The notes under the pieces: generated by a model
Told to the model about the DNA's origin: nothing
Database searches by the model: none
What the model saw: the letters and a program-made list of their open reading frames with translations, nothing else
Made by a program: the position numbers and the translations under genes
Assembly: GCF_000967195.1 (NCBI RefSeq)
Contig: NZ_KQ033871.1
Location: 1,487,312-1,551,311, forward strand
Direction: 5' to 3'
Origin: Lactobacillus kullabergensis
GTDB taxonomy: Bacteria; Bacillota; Bacilli; Lactobacillales; Lactobacillaceae
Length of the DNA stretch: 64,000 nucleotides
Part shown: positions 27,403-35,677 of the stretch, in pieces
Position numbering within the stretch: position 1 is the stretch's first letter
How the letters are laid out: every line of letters begins with the position of its first letter

Positions 27403-27515
27403 ATTACCTTTGGTTAACTTTTACGAGTAAAGATTAGCATTTATATTACAATGTGTCAATATTTTGTTGACATTATTATTTACCAAAGGTAATATATAAT
27501 GCGTAAGCGATTACA
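27403..27515. promoter_or_regulatory. Divergent operon B / operon C control region with paired operators and a cre site
   Basis: Minus promoter (operon B): TTGACA (27454-27459), 17-base spacer, TAATCT (27431-27436). Plus promoter (operon C): TTGACA (27467-27472), 17-base spacer, TAATAT (27490-27495). Two copies of TTWACCAAAGGTAAT lie inverted: 27403-27417 downstream of the minus start, and 27479-27493 in the plus spacer/-10. They differ at one position and each is itself palindromic around AAA/TTT. A cre-like site CGTAAGCGATTACA (27502-27515, 13 of 14 to consensus) covers the plus start. This suggests joint substrate repression and CcpA control. Confidence 0.8.
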
Positions 27516-27533
27516 AATTGAAGGGAGTAAAAC

Positions 27534-27992
27534 ATGATTTCACTATTCAGAATTGATGACCGTCTTATCCACGGACAAGTTGCAATGGCTTGGTCTAAGG
27601 CAGCTAACGCTGACATAATCATAGCGGTAGACAAGACAGCAGCTAATGATCAATTACAAAAAATGGCTTTGCTTTTGGCCAAACCATCGGGGGTCGAAGC
27701 TAGAATAATTGATCCTAAAGATTTTGCTAAAACATACCAAGAGGTAAAAGAAAGTAAAGTTATGGTAGTAGTTGGCAATCCGATCGATGCCAGCAAAATA
27801 GTCAAAGAACTAAAAGGAAAAGAAAATTTTGATATCAACTTAGGTAATCTAAAAAGTGGTGATAATAAAGAAAAAATTTCTGGATCTATTTATGTAACTC
27901 AAGAAGAAAAATTAGCATTAGAAGAAATAAAAAAAGATGGCTTTAAGATTTACATTCAAGGCACACCAACTTCCAAGAAAGATTTTTATTAA
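27534..27992 (+). CDS. PTS mannose/fructose/sorbose family IIB (operon C)
   Basis: 152 residues. The phosphorylated residue is His13 in IDDRLIHGQVAMAW. First gene of the plus-strand operon C, with AAGGGAG ahead of the ATG. No IIA and no metabolic enzyme are present in this operon. The divergent operon B, sharing the same operators, carries an IIA. Confidence 0.93.
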   Translation: MISLFRIDDRLIHGQVAMAWSKAANADIIIAVDKTAANDQLQKMALLLAKPSGVEARIIDPKDFAKTYQEVKESKVMVVVGNPIDASKIVKELKGKENFDINLGNLKSGDNKEKISGSIYVTQEEKLALEEIKKDGFKIYIQGTPTSKKDFY

Positions 27993-28027
27993 TTTAATTC
28001 CAATTATTTTGAAAGGGATGAATTTAA

Positions 28028-28768
28028 ATGATATTAAAGAACTTACTTATAGCTCTTGTTGCTTATATTTCACAACTTGATGAAAGATATCTCGGGGCAT
28101 CAATGATGAATCGTCCTATTATTATTGGGCCTGTTGTCGGTCTTATATTAGGCGATTTACAAAAAGGCATTGTCATTGGTGCAGCTTTAGAAGCAATGTT
28201 TATTGGTATAGTTACTATTGGTGCAGCCTTACCTCCCGATGTTGGAGTAGCCAGTGCTATCGCAACGGCACTAGCAATCCAAAGTGGTGCAAGTACTAAT
28301 GTTGCAGTAACGTTAGCAATGCCATTTGCCATAGTTGCTCAAGGACTTAACATGCTGGCCTTCACACTTAACTCTTACACTATCAAAAAAGGCAGAGACG
28401 CAATTAAAAGACATAATTTTAAGAGTATGCAAAGATGGCATTTTTTCCCATTAATTCTCAGACTGCCTTCTGGAATCTTGACTTTCTTAGTACTTCAACT
28501 AGGAACAAAAGCTGCTCAGTCTTTAATAGCTTTATTACCAACAAAGATAATGACTTCTTTTTCAGTCGCGGCTGGTTTGCTTCCAGCAGTTGGATTTGCA
28601 ATGTTAATACTAATGATGATGGATAAAAAAGTTGCTCCATACTTCTTTATTGGCTTTATTCTTAGTTCATATTTAAAGATGCCGGTAATTGGGGTCTCAG
28701 TACTGGCTTTACTTATTGCACTTTTAATAACTCAAAAAAGTAATGCAGCAAAGAATAATCAACAGTAA
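28028..28768 (+). CDS. PTS mannose/fructose/sorbose family IIC (operon C)
   Basis: 246-residue membrane subunit. NRPIIIGPVVGLILGDLQKG and GAALEAMFIGIVTIGAALPPD are the IIC signature. It is most similar in pattern to the operon A IIC (start ALVAYISQLDERYLG against ALIAGIGHIDERLFG), which suggests duplication within the island. Confidence 0.93.
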   Translation: MILKNLLIALVAYISQLDERYLGASMMNRPIIIGPVVGLILGDLQKGIVIGAALEAMFIGIVTIGAALPPDVGVASAIATALAIQSGASTNVAVTLAMPFAIVAQGLNMLAFTLNSYTIKKGRDAIKRHNFKSMQRWHFFPLILRLPSGILTFLVLQLGTKAAQSLIALLPTKIMTSFSVAAGLLPAVGFAMLILMMMDKKVAPYFFIGFILSSYLKMPVIGVSVLALLIALLITQKSNAAKNNQQ

Positions 28769-28784
28769 ATAGAGGTGATTTTTT

Positions 28785-29597
28785 ATGGCTAAAAAGAAAT
28801 TAACAGTAAAGGATTTAAATCGAGTATTCTGGCGCTCTTTTGCATTACAAGGATCAGAATCTTATACAGACATGCAAGGAATGGGCTATACTTTTTCAAT
28901 TTTACCAGCTCTTAAAAAGATTTATGCTGGCAATGATGATAAGCTCTACGAATCTGCATTACGAAATACAGCTCTTTTTAATACGACTCCACACATAGCT
29001 ACATTTATTATGGGAATGTCATTAGCTTTAGAAGAAGAAAACTCCGTTGACCCGGATTTTAACGTTGAGGCTATTTCCTCCTTAAAAGCTGCATTGATGG
29101 GTCCTGTAGCTGGAATCGGAGATACTTTATATTGGGGAACATTTAGAGTAATTGCTGCAGGAATTGGTCTTTCTCTTGCTACTCAAGGTAATATTTTAGG
29201 ACCAATTCTCTACTTTTTAATCTATACTACTTTACATTTTATTGGTCGCTATGGTGGAATAAGATTAGGTTATAGCATGGGTGCCAAGGCAATGGAAAAA
29301 GCTTATGAAGGAAATTATCTTGAAAAATTTACGTTGGCCGCTTCCATTGTTGGTTTAATGTCCATTGGTTCTATGACATCTTCATTAGTTAACTTTAAGA
29401 TTTCTGCAATCTTTAAAACTGCTGGTGGCACAATTAATGTTCAAAGCATTCTTAATGATATCTTTCCCGGACTACTGCCTCTTGGCTTAACCTTTTTAAT
29501 GTATTACCTGTTAAAGAAAAAGGTTAAGGTAATCTGGTTAATATTAGGAATTTTCGTCCTTGCTATTGCAGGAGTTTATCTGAATATCCTAAAGTAA
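28785..29597 (+). CDS. PTS mannose/fructose/sorbose family IID (operon C)
   Basis: 270 residues. LTVKDLNRVFWRSFALQGSE, EEENSVD, ALMGPVAGIGDTLYWGTFRV and a hydrophobic C-terminal half define IID. GAGGTGATT precedes the ATG. Last gene of operon C, followed by a strong terminator. Confidence 0.93.
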   Translation: MAKKKLTVKDLNRVFWRSFALQGSESYTDMQGMGYTFSILPALKKIYAGNDDKLYESALRNTALFNTTPHIATFIMGMSLALEEENSVDPDFNVEAISSLKAALMGPVAGIGDTLYWGTFRVIAAGIGLSLATQGNILGPILYFLIYTTLHFIGRYGGIRLGYSMGAKAMEKAYEGNYLEKFTLAASIVGLMSIGSMTSSLVNFKISAIFKTAGGTINVQSILNDIFPGLLPLGLTFLMYYLLKKKVKVIWLILGIFVLAIAGVYLNILK

Positions 29598-29614
29598 AGA
29601 ATTGTTATTAATTA

Positions 29615-29657
29615 AAAAATGTGCAAAACGCATTATTTGCTGTTTTACACATTTTTT
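29615..29657 (+). terminator. Intrinsic terminator of operon C
   Basis: AAAATGTGCAAAAC pairs with GTTTTACACATTTT around a short loop and ends in TTTTTTC. Confidence 0.85.
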
Positions 29658-29860
29658 CTTTGTTCAACTGAAAATCACTAAATGAGTCTTATATATGATA
29701 GAATTAATATTTACTATATTAGTTTAACTTTGAAAAAGAGTATTAAAATAGGATAGAGCTAGTTATCTTGCTAGGAACTACTATTGAAGTATACACTTAA
29801 ATATATAAGAAATTTCGCTAAAATTAAATGAAATTTGTTAGTTTTTTTAAACTAGCAATT

Positions 29861-29921
29861 TTGTCAATAGCTATGCTTGTTATATAATTCTACAAGTTAC
29901 AAAACTTGGATCAGGTTCCAA
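29861..29921 (+). promoter_or_regulatory. Promoter and possible autoregulatory site of the second GntR gene
   Basis: TTGTCA (29861-29866), 16-base spacer and TATAAT (29883-29888). Downstream, TTGGATCAGGTTCCAA (29906-29921) is an inverted repeat with arms TTGGA/TCCAA in the expected transcript leader. It differs from the ACCAAAGGT operator of operons B and C. Confidence 0.55.
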
Positions 29922-29951
29922 AATTTATACTCATATTGGGTGTGATTATTA

Positions 29952-30662
29952 ATGATATATAAACAAATAAAAGAAAAGATTTTCAATCAATACATTAAAG
30001 TGGCAGACAAAACCGGTTTAATTCCTTCTGAAAGAAGTTTATCAGAAAAATACGAAGTAAGCCGGCCAACAATCAGAAAAGCCTTAACATCTTTAGAACA
30101 AGATGGTCTGATAACTAAAGACTATGGTCGAGGCTATATAATTAATCAGGCTGTATCAAACCAAGATAAATATGTAGATCATGAGCTAAGCACATTTATT
30201 GGTTTTTTTGAAGATGCCGAACACCAACAAAAACCAACTTCTTCAAAAGTTTTACAACAATCAGTAGAATATGCGGATGAAAATATCGCTAAAAAGCTAA
30301 ATCTTGAAAAAGGCGATCCTATTTTTGTTCTGTCAAGAATACGTTATATAAAAGAAACACCAATGTGTGTTGCTAGGTCCTATATCCCACTAAAATTTGA
30401 TGGCAACCTAATAAATCAGGATTTTAGTAAGAAATCTTTATTTACAGCTTTGAAAGACAATGGACTTAAATTAAACAAGGCTAAACGCACAATTGAAGTC
30501 GTTAGAGAGGAATCGCCCGACTACCTTTATTTAAAGATAGATAAAAGTGAACCAATTTTAAAGTTTACCAGCATAGGGTACACCAAAAAAGGTATACCAT
30601 TTGAATACGAAGAGTCAAGATATCCTGCCTACAAAGTAAAATTTGAAAGTACTGTTTGTTAA
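29952..30662 (+). CDS. GntR/HutC family transcriptional regulator (next to operon C)
   Basis: 236 residues: winged-helix domain with LIPSERSLSEKYEVSRPTIRK (about residues 24-44), then a UTRA effector domain ending in EYEESRYPAYKVKFES, the typical HutC tail. Transcribed from its own promoter after operon C. It is the best candidate to bind the shared operators between operons B and C, though this is inferred from position only. The Arg-rich recognition helix SRPTIRKAL differs from SRVTLRKAI of the operon A regulator, consistent with a different operator. Confidence 0.9.
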   Translation: MIYKQIKEKIFNQYIKVADKTGLIPSERSLSEKYEVSRPTIRKALTSLEQDGLITKDYGRGYIINQAVSNQDKYVDHELSTFIGFFEDAEHQQKPTSSKVLQQSVEYADENIAKKLNLEKGDPIFVLSRIRYIKETPMCVARSYIPLKFDGNLINQDFSKKSLFTALKDNGLKLNKAKRTIEVVREESPDYLYLKIDKSEPILKFTSIGYTKKGIPFEYEESRYPAYKVKFESTVC

Positions 30663-30681
30663 AGTTGATAATCACAGAAAA

Positions 30682-30724
30682 CAAAAAATGTTCTTGAACG
30701 TAATATGTTTAAGAACATTTTTTA
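30682..30724. terminator. Bidirectional terminator between the GntR gene and the lev operon
   Basis: AAAAAATGTTCTT and AAGAACATTTTTT form a symmetric stem over a 15-base loop, serving two convergent genes and ending at the ROK stop codon. Confidence 0.88.
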
Positions 30725-31597
30725 TTATTCTCGTAATAATCTTTTTGCCAAAGCAAAATCACCAACAGTCGCAGAACCATTATTACTGATTTCCGGCATT
30801 GTTATATATTCCTCAAGTGGTGGAACATGCACATAACCGTTCAGTAATGTCGCAAAATCACGCCGTACTTTTTCTAGAAACTTTTCACTGGTAACGCCGC
30901 CGCCAAAGACAATTTTGTCCGGGCGTAAAATTAAAGTGACTTGCAAGGCTGCCTGTGCTACATAGTAGCTCATAATATCCCACACAGGATCGGTAAGCGG
31001 CACATCTTTTCCAGATTTATTAAGACGTGCTTCAAATGTAGGACCTGAAACCAAACCTTCCAAGCAATCTTTATGAAAAGGACAAACACCAGCAAAATCC
31101 AAGTCATCTGGATGGCGCTTAACTTTAACGTGTCCCATTTCGGGATGACCTAAAGAGCCTACCAACTTGCCGTTAATAATAGCTCCGCCACCGACACCAG
31201 TGCCAATCGTGTAGTAAACAAGTGAATCAACATCTTCATTTGATAACTGTGACATCACGTATTCGCCAAAAGCAGAACCATTAACATCAGTAGTAAAGAA
31301 AACTGGTACTTTAATTGTTTTTGTCAAAAATCCGACAAAGTCAGTATTGCTCCAGCCTTTTTTGGGGGTATCAGTAATGAAACCATAATTAGGCGCCGTT
31401 TTCCGTATTTCAATTGGTCCAAAAGACGCAATTCCAATTGCATCAACTTCAAACTGCTTAAAATAATCTACCGTTTTTTGTAAGGTTTCCTCTGGTGTCG
31501 TAGTGGGAAAAGTTGTTTGATCCTTAATTTGATAATTCTCATTGCCCACCGCACATACAAATTTTGTACCACCGGCCTCAATTGATCCTAGTAACAT
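30725..31597 (-). CDS. scrK: ROK family fructokinase
   Basis: 290 residues. Phosphorylates fructose to fructose 6-phosphate. The ATP loop IEAGGTKFVCAVG is at the N-terminus, and the ROK zinc cluster is seen as GHPEMGHVKVKRH...CPFHKDCLEGLVSG with His/Cys ligands in the order of bacterial ScrK/GmuE. It is the last gene of the lev operon, 10 bases after the GH32 gene, which fits a role in using free fructose released by that hydrolase. Confidence 0.92.
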   Translation of the reverse strand: MLLGSIEAGGTKFVCAVGNENYQIKDQTTFPTTTPEETLQKTVDYFKQFEVDAIGIASFGPIEIRKTAPNYGFITDTPKKGWSNTDFVGFLTKTIKVPVFFTTDVNGSAFGEYVMSQLSNEDVDSLVYYTIGTGVGGGAIINGKLVGSLGHPEMGHVKVKRHPDDLDFAGVCPFHKDCLEGLVSGPTFEARLNKSGKDVPLTDPVWDIMSYYVAQAALQVTLILRPDKIVFGGGVTSEKFLEKVRRDFATLLNGYVHVPPLEEYITMPEISNNGSATVGDFALAKRLLRE

Positions 31598-31607
31598 TTA
31601 TATCTCC

Positions 31608-32969
31608 TTATCTATAAATCGAATTTATTTGATAACTAAATCCTACCACTTTATCCTTACTATCAAAATCTACTTTTATTTTTGAAGACTCAAATTCACA
31701 TTTACTAGTAAAAACAAATTCTCCATCATTCAGATATAGTTCGATTAAGTCCTTATCTATATATAGATCTAAATTACTAATTTTTTTCAAATCGTTTATT
31801 TTTTGATTATGCTTACGAATACGATCTTTAACCTTTAAAAATAAAATATTATTTTCAACTGTCAGTTTATAACTAGCTGAATTTGAAGAAAGTTCAAAAT
31901 TGAATTCACTTGGAACCTGTTTAAAAGTAAATTCAGAAAAATTAGTACATATGCTAGTTTCAGCTGTAAATTCTTTTTTGTTATACCTCAATTTCTTATA
32001 TTCATTTACTGGTTTTTGAAACAATTTTTCATTCTTTATTGTTAATTCTCGAAGAAGTGTTAACGCACCTATACTAATAAAATTATTTTGTCTTTCCTTT
32101 TCCTGTTCAGTCGGTAAACCTGACCAGCCAATTAATAATCTGCGTTTTTTTACAGGATCAAACAATGTCTGCGGGGCATAAAAATCATAACCATAGTCTA
32201 GATTTTGTGGTGTTGGCAAAAATTCATTATTAAATTTCAAATTATTGAAATAATAAAAAGATCCAAAACCGTGCTTTTCACTTGTTTTCATTCCTTTAGG
32301 CGAACAAAGAAGAATATGTTTTCCTGAAATGTCAAAATAATCTGGACACTCTAACATATTTCCCTGTTCGCTCCTTTTATTTGAAATTCTTTTCAAATAT
32401 TTCCATGGACCATATATATTATTTCCTTGATATAGAAGCAATTGTCCAATTTGATCAGTGCTTTCACCTCCAACAATTATATAGAAATAATTGTTTTTAA
32501 AAATAATCTTTGGATCTCTAAATCTTTTTGTATTAATAGTGGAATCTCTACTAATAATGGGGTTATTTTTGCTCTTAGTAAAATTAATTCCGTCCTGGCT
32601 TTCTGCTACACAGATCGACTCGACATAAGTATTTTTTTCATTTCTGTGTCCAGCATAAAATAAAAAAAGTTTATTTTGAAATACAATTGCACTTCCTGAA
32701 TAACAGCCATCCTTATCATATTTTTGATCTGGAGCCAAAGCAAACTTAACTTGCTGCCAATGAACCAAATCTTTAGACACAAAATGACCCCAAAAGATTT
32801 TATTAGCAGTGGTACTAAAAGGATCATTTTGCATGAAAACATGATAGCTGCCTTTATAGTAAATTAATCCATTTGGATCATTGGACCAACCAGAATTTGG
32901 TGCAAGATGATATTTATACTTATGTGAATTACTTTTTAGTGTCTCATTTGCTTTATCAATTAAATTCAT
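31608..32969 (-). CDS. Intracellular GH32 beta-fructosidase
   Basis: 453 residues, with no signal peptide. The five-bladed propeller carries all three catalytic markers: nucleophile Asp31 in WSNDPNG (Ser replaces the usual Met), transition-state Asp in FRDPK (about 150-154) and acid/base Glu in ECPD (207-208). A beta-sandwich C-terminal domain follows. Sucrose 6-phosphate hydrolase, or a hydrolase of imported fructo-oligosaccharides, are the two likely roles. Position between IIA and fructokinase in a LevR operon favours fructan-derived oligosaccharides. The gene is AT-richer than its neighbours. Confidence 0.88.
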   Translation of the reverse strand: MNLIDKANETLKSNSHKYKYHLAPNSGWSNDPNGLIYYKGSYHVFMQNDPFSTTANKIFWGHFVSKDLVHWQQVKFALAPDQKYDKDGCYSGSAIVFQNKLFLFYAGHRNEKNTYVESICVAESQDGINFTKSKNNPIISRDSTINTKRFRDPKIIFKNNYFYIIVGGESTDQIGQLLLYQGNNIYGPWKYLKRISNKRSEQGNMLECPDYFDISGKHILLCSPKGMKTSEKHGFGSFYYFNNLKFNNEFLPTPQNLDYGYDFYAPQTLFDPVKKRRLLIGWSGLPTEQEKERQNNFISIGALTLLRELTIKNEKLFQKPVNEYKKLRYNKKEFTAETSICTNFSEFTFKQVPSEFNFELSSNSASYKLTVENNILFLKVKDRIRKHNQKINDLKKISNLDLYIDKDLIELYLNDGEFVFTSKCEFESSKIKVDFDSKDKVVGFSYQINSIYR

Positions 32970-33023
32970 TTTAGTTCCTTCAAACTAACAAAAGTAGTAA
33001 GACATTTGCTTACTACTTCTTTT

Positions 33024-33443
33024 TTACTCGTCTTCTGGATTATTTTGTATTTTTTTCAATTTCTCTGAGTATGTTTGTAATTTACTTATATTCATTAGTC
33101 TAGGAATAACTTCTTGTAATGAGTAACCCTGATTACGCATATTTATAGCTTCTATCAACGTCGGCATATTAGCTCCTGCTATTATATCAGAGTCATTTTT
33201 GACAAGGAATATTCTTTTTGCAATCTCGTTAAAAGGCGTGCCATATGATAAATCAACTAAAAAAAGTGTACTTTGGCCTTCGATACTATTAAATATTTTA
33301 TCTAAGTCAGTTTGAAAACTAGTTAAGCCTTTTTCGCCTATACTCACAGTTGTTATTTTTCTCTCATCAGGAAAGAAAAGCTTTACTGAATTTTTCATCG
33401 CTTCAGCAAATGGTCCGTGTGATGCTATGACAATGTTATACAA
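33024..33443 (-). CDS. levD: PTS mannose/fructose family IIA (lev operon)
   Basis: 139 residues. Active His9 in IVIASHGPFAEAM; FLVDLSYGTPFNEIA is the second IIA-Man motif. It follows IIB by 27 bases. The symbol follows the Bacillus levDEFG nomenclature. Phosphorylates IIB and, by analogy with Bacillus, may negatively control LevR through its PRDs. Confidence 0.88.
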   Translation of the reverse strand: MYNIVIASHGPFAEAMKNSVKLFFPDERKITTVSIGEKGLTSFQTDLDKIFNSIEGQSTLFLVDLSYGTPFNEIAKRIFLVKNDSDIIAGANMPTLIEAINMRNQGYSLQEVIPRLMNISKLQTYSEKLKKIQNNPEDE

Positions 33444-33470
33444 TTCTCTTCTCTCCTTATTTATTAAAAT

Positions 33471-33950
33471 CTAAAGTATGTCTTTTAAATAAACTAATTT
33501 GTCTGTGGGTACCATTACGGCTGTAATCTCAACGCCACGTTCCAAAAGAGTACGGAATGCTTTTTCTTCATCAGACGTAATACTAACACTTGGTTTAATA
33601 TGGTGTGTATTATCTCGTGTAGACATATTACCCACATTCACCTTTTTAATATCTAAGCCTTTATCCATTAATCTAAGTATTGTCTCTGGATCTTTAACAA
33701 TCACTAATACTCTTTGACCTTTATATTTGCCACTCTGAATATTATTTACAGCCTTTTCTTCAGTTAATAGAGAAGTAGAAACGTTTGACGGAGCTGCCAT
33801 TCTGAGCATCGTTTTCTGTACCTCATTATTTGCTACTTGATCATTAATCACCATTATTCTAGTAACTCCCAATTCATTAGTCCATAAAGTAGCAACCTGG
33901 CCGTGAATTAATCGGTCATCAATTCTGATATGAATAATACCTTCCATCAC
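33471..33950 (-). CDS. levE: PTS mannose/fructose family IIB (lev operon)
   Basis: 159 residues. The phosphorylated histidine is His16 in IRIDDRLIHGQVATLW. The first two codons are both ATG. It lies 17 bases after the IID gene. In Bacillus, LevE also phosphorylates and inhibits LevR; the same feedback is plausible here. Confidence 0.88.
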   Translation of the reverse strand: MMEGIIHIRIDDRLIHGQVATLWTNELGVTRIMVINDQVANNEVQKTMLRMAAPSNVSTSLLTEEKAVNNIQSGKYKGQRVLVIVKDPETILRLMDKGLDIKKVNVGNMSTRDNTHHIKPSVSITSDEEKAFRTLLERGVEITAVMVPTDKLVYLKDIL

Positions 33951-33967
33951 ATAAACTCTTTCTAAAT

Positions 33968-34768
33968 TTATTTCATTATACCTAATACATACAAGATTAT
34001 TGAAAGTGCAATAATAATTAATATTATATATATTGGTTTTACCTTTTTACTCAATAAATAATATACACCAAATACTAAAGCTGCTGGTAATAGCCCTGGC
34101 ATAATTTGATCTAAAATTTGATTACCTGTCATTGACAGTGATCCTTGTTTAAATTTAAGTGCCAAGTTCGGTTTTACAACAGTAGGAATTAATCCACCGA
34201 CTACCATTAGGCCTAAAATAGAAACACTTTCGGTTATTAACTTCATTTTTGTTTCAATAGAAGCCAAAAGACTTGTACCAGATTTCATTCCAGCTTTAAA
34301 CAAAGGTATACCCAAGCCACGAAGAAGCCAAGTTACAATGAACCAAAGAAAAATGCCTACTGGACTTCCATTTAATGCCATATTGGCAGCTATGGCTCCA
34401 AAAATTGTCCACGGAATGACAACAAAAACGCTGTCTCCTAATCCAGCCAAAGGTCCCATCAAGCCAGTTTTTAGACCCATAACTGTGCTTAAACTTTTTT
34501 CTTTTTCTTTTTCCTCAATTTCTATATTCATTCCCAATACATATGGTGCCAAGTATGGATTTGTGTTAAAAAACTGTAGATGAGTCTTAACAGATTCTTT
34601 TAACCCTTTTGGATCTCCTTTATAGTTTTCTTTCAGAAAAGGAAGCATTGAATACGTATAAGATAGACCCATCATTTTTTCATAGTTTAAGGATGCGCCA
34701 CCATTTAAAATCCACCTAAATAGAACTCTATTTTTAGTTTTTTTACTTACTGCTTTACTCGTCATCAT
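33968..34768 (-). CDS. PTS mannose/fructose family IID (lev operon)
   Basis: 266 residues. KNRVLFRWILNGGASLNYEK, EEKEKEKS, GLMGPLAGLGDSVFVVIPWT and a hydrophobic C-terminal half define IID. The GDSVF segment lacks the FWGT seen in the other four IID proteins of this window, so this permease belongs to a different subfamily. It overlaps IIC by 14 bases. Confidence 0.92.
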   Translation of the reverse strand: MMTSKAVSKKTKNRVLFRWILNGGASLNYEKMMGLSYTYSMLPFLKENYKGDPKGLKESVKTHLQFFNTNPYLAPYVLGMNIEIEEKEKEKSLSTVMGLKTGLMGPLAGLGDSVFVVIPWTIFGAIAANMALNGSPVGIFLWFIVTWLLRGLGIPLFKAGMKSGTSLLASIETKMKLITESVSILGLMVVGGLIPTVVKPNLALKFKQGSLSMTGNQILDQIMPGLLPAALVFGVYYLLSKKVKPIYIILIIIALSIILYVLGIMK

Positions 34769-35531
34769 TCATACCTCCAGTATTTTGAATATTAGCTTGT
34801 TCCTCACTATTTCTCTTATAAAGGATTAACGCAACAGCTGCTCCAGCAAGAGCGATACCTAAAACTGTCATTTTTAAGTAAACGGCTGCAATGAAGCCAA
34901 TAATTAAATAACCAAAATAACTTTTTACTGGTAAATAGCGCAGTAACAATCCAATACCCAAAGCAGGAAGCAAGTTACCAGCAACTGTTAATCCACCTGT
35001 TACCCATTGAGGAATAAAAGCAATAATCGATTTAACTAACGAAGGACCTGCAATAACTGTTAACAAAACTGGTAATCCTGAGGCCATCATTGTGGTAAGT
35101 AAACCACAAATTTGCATTAACTCAATTTTGCCGTATTTTTCTTCATCTGCGTATTTTTCAGCTTTATTTTGAAAGTAAATATTGACTGTCCATTTTAATA
35201 CATCCAATTCAACCATCAACATAGCAACAGGAATCGCCAGTGTTATACCAATGGCACCCTTTTGACCTGTAGTAATGGCAATATAAGTACCAATTAAAGC
35301 TGCTGTTTGGTAATCTGGTACTGAAGCTCCACCAAAACTCGAAATACCTAAAGTCATTAATTGCAAGGTACCACCAATATAAAGACCAGTAGGTATATCC
35401 CCTAAAATGAGTCCAACTAAAAATCCGGCCACTACCGGTTGAGAAGTCCCAATCATTGGTCCATTTTTATCATAATTAATAAAGAAGCCATATAACACTA
35501 TTAATGCTATCTGCCAAAACTGTACATTCAC
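34755..35531 (-). CDS. PTS mannose/fructose family IIC (lev operon)
   Basis: 258 residues. SQPVVAGFLVGLILGDIPTG and GGTLQLMTLGISSFGGASVPD are the IIC signature. First gene of the lev operon (IIC-IID-IIB-IIA-GH32-fructokinase), preceded by GAGGAGG and a sigma-54 promoter about 90 bases upstream. Confidence 0.92.
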   Translation of the reverse strand: MNVQFWQIALIVLYGFFINYDKNGPMIGTSQPVVAGFLVGLILGDIPTGLYIGGTLQLMTLGISSFGGASVPDYQTAALIGTYIAITTGQKGAIGITLAIPVAMLMVELDVLKWTVNIYFQNKAEKYADEEKYGKIELMQICGLLTTMMASGLPVLLTVIAGPSLVKSIIAFIPQWVTGGLTVAGNLLPALGIGLLLRYLPVKSYFGYLIIGFIAAVYLKMTVLGIALAGAAVALILYKRNSEEQANIQNTGGMNDDE

Positions 35532-35620
35532 TTTATTTCCTCCTCAAAAGTAAAATCATTGCTAAAACAATCTTTCATTTTTAATTGATTCAGCTCAATT
35601 TTGTTTTCCAATTTTTTATT

Positions 35621-35637
35621 AGCAAATATTATGCCAA
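35621..35637 (-). promoter_or_regulatory. Sigma-54 (RpoN) promoter of the lev operon
   Basis: Minus strand TTGGCATAATATTTGCT: the -24 GG and -12 GC dinucleotides are 12 bases apart, as in the TTGGCAC-N5-TTGCW consensus. It lies between the levR terminator and the first lev gene, exactly where a LevR-activated promoter is expected. Confidence 0.9.
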
Positions 35638-35652
35638 ATGATTTCAAAGAAA

Positions 35653-35675
35653 TAAAAAAAGCCTTTAATCGGCTT
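35653..35675 (-). terminator. Intrinsic terminator of levR
   Basis: Minus-strand AGAAGCC and GGCTTTT (one wobble) enclose a GATTAAA loop and run into a T tract directly after the levR stop. Confidence 0.7.
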
Positions 35676-35677
35676 CT

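Larger units (their letters stand above)
29598..29951 (+). other. Intergenic region between operon C and the second GntR gene
   Basis: 354 bases. Beyond the operon C terminator and the GntR promoter I see only AT-rich sequence with no open frame of interest. Confidence 0.6.

Noticed and set aside
29906-29921. TTGGATCAGGTTCCAA as the same operator as in the operon B/C region
   Set aside because: The core differs (TTGGA/TCCAA with a 6-base centre against ACCAAAGGT), so it cannot be treated as another copy.
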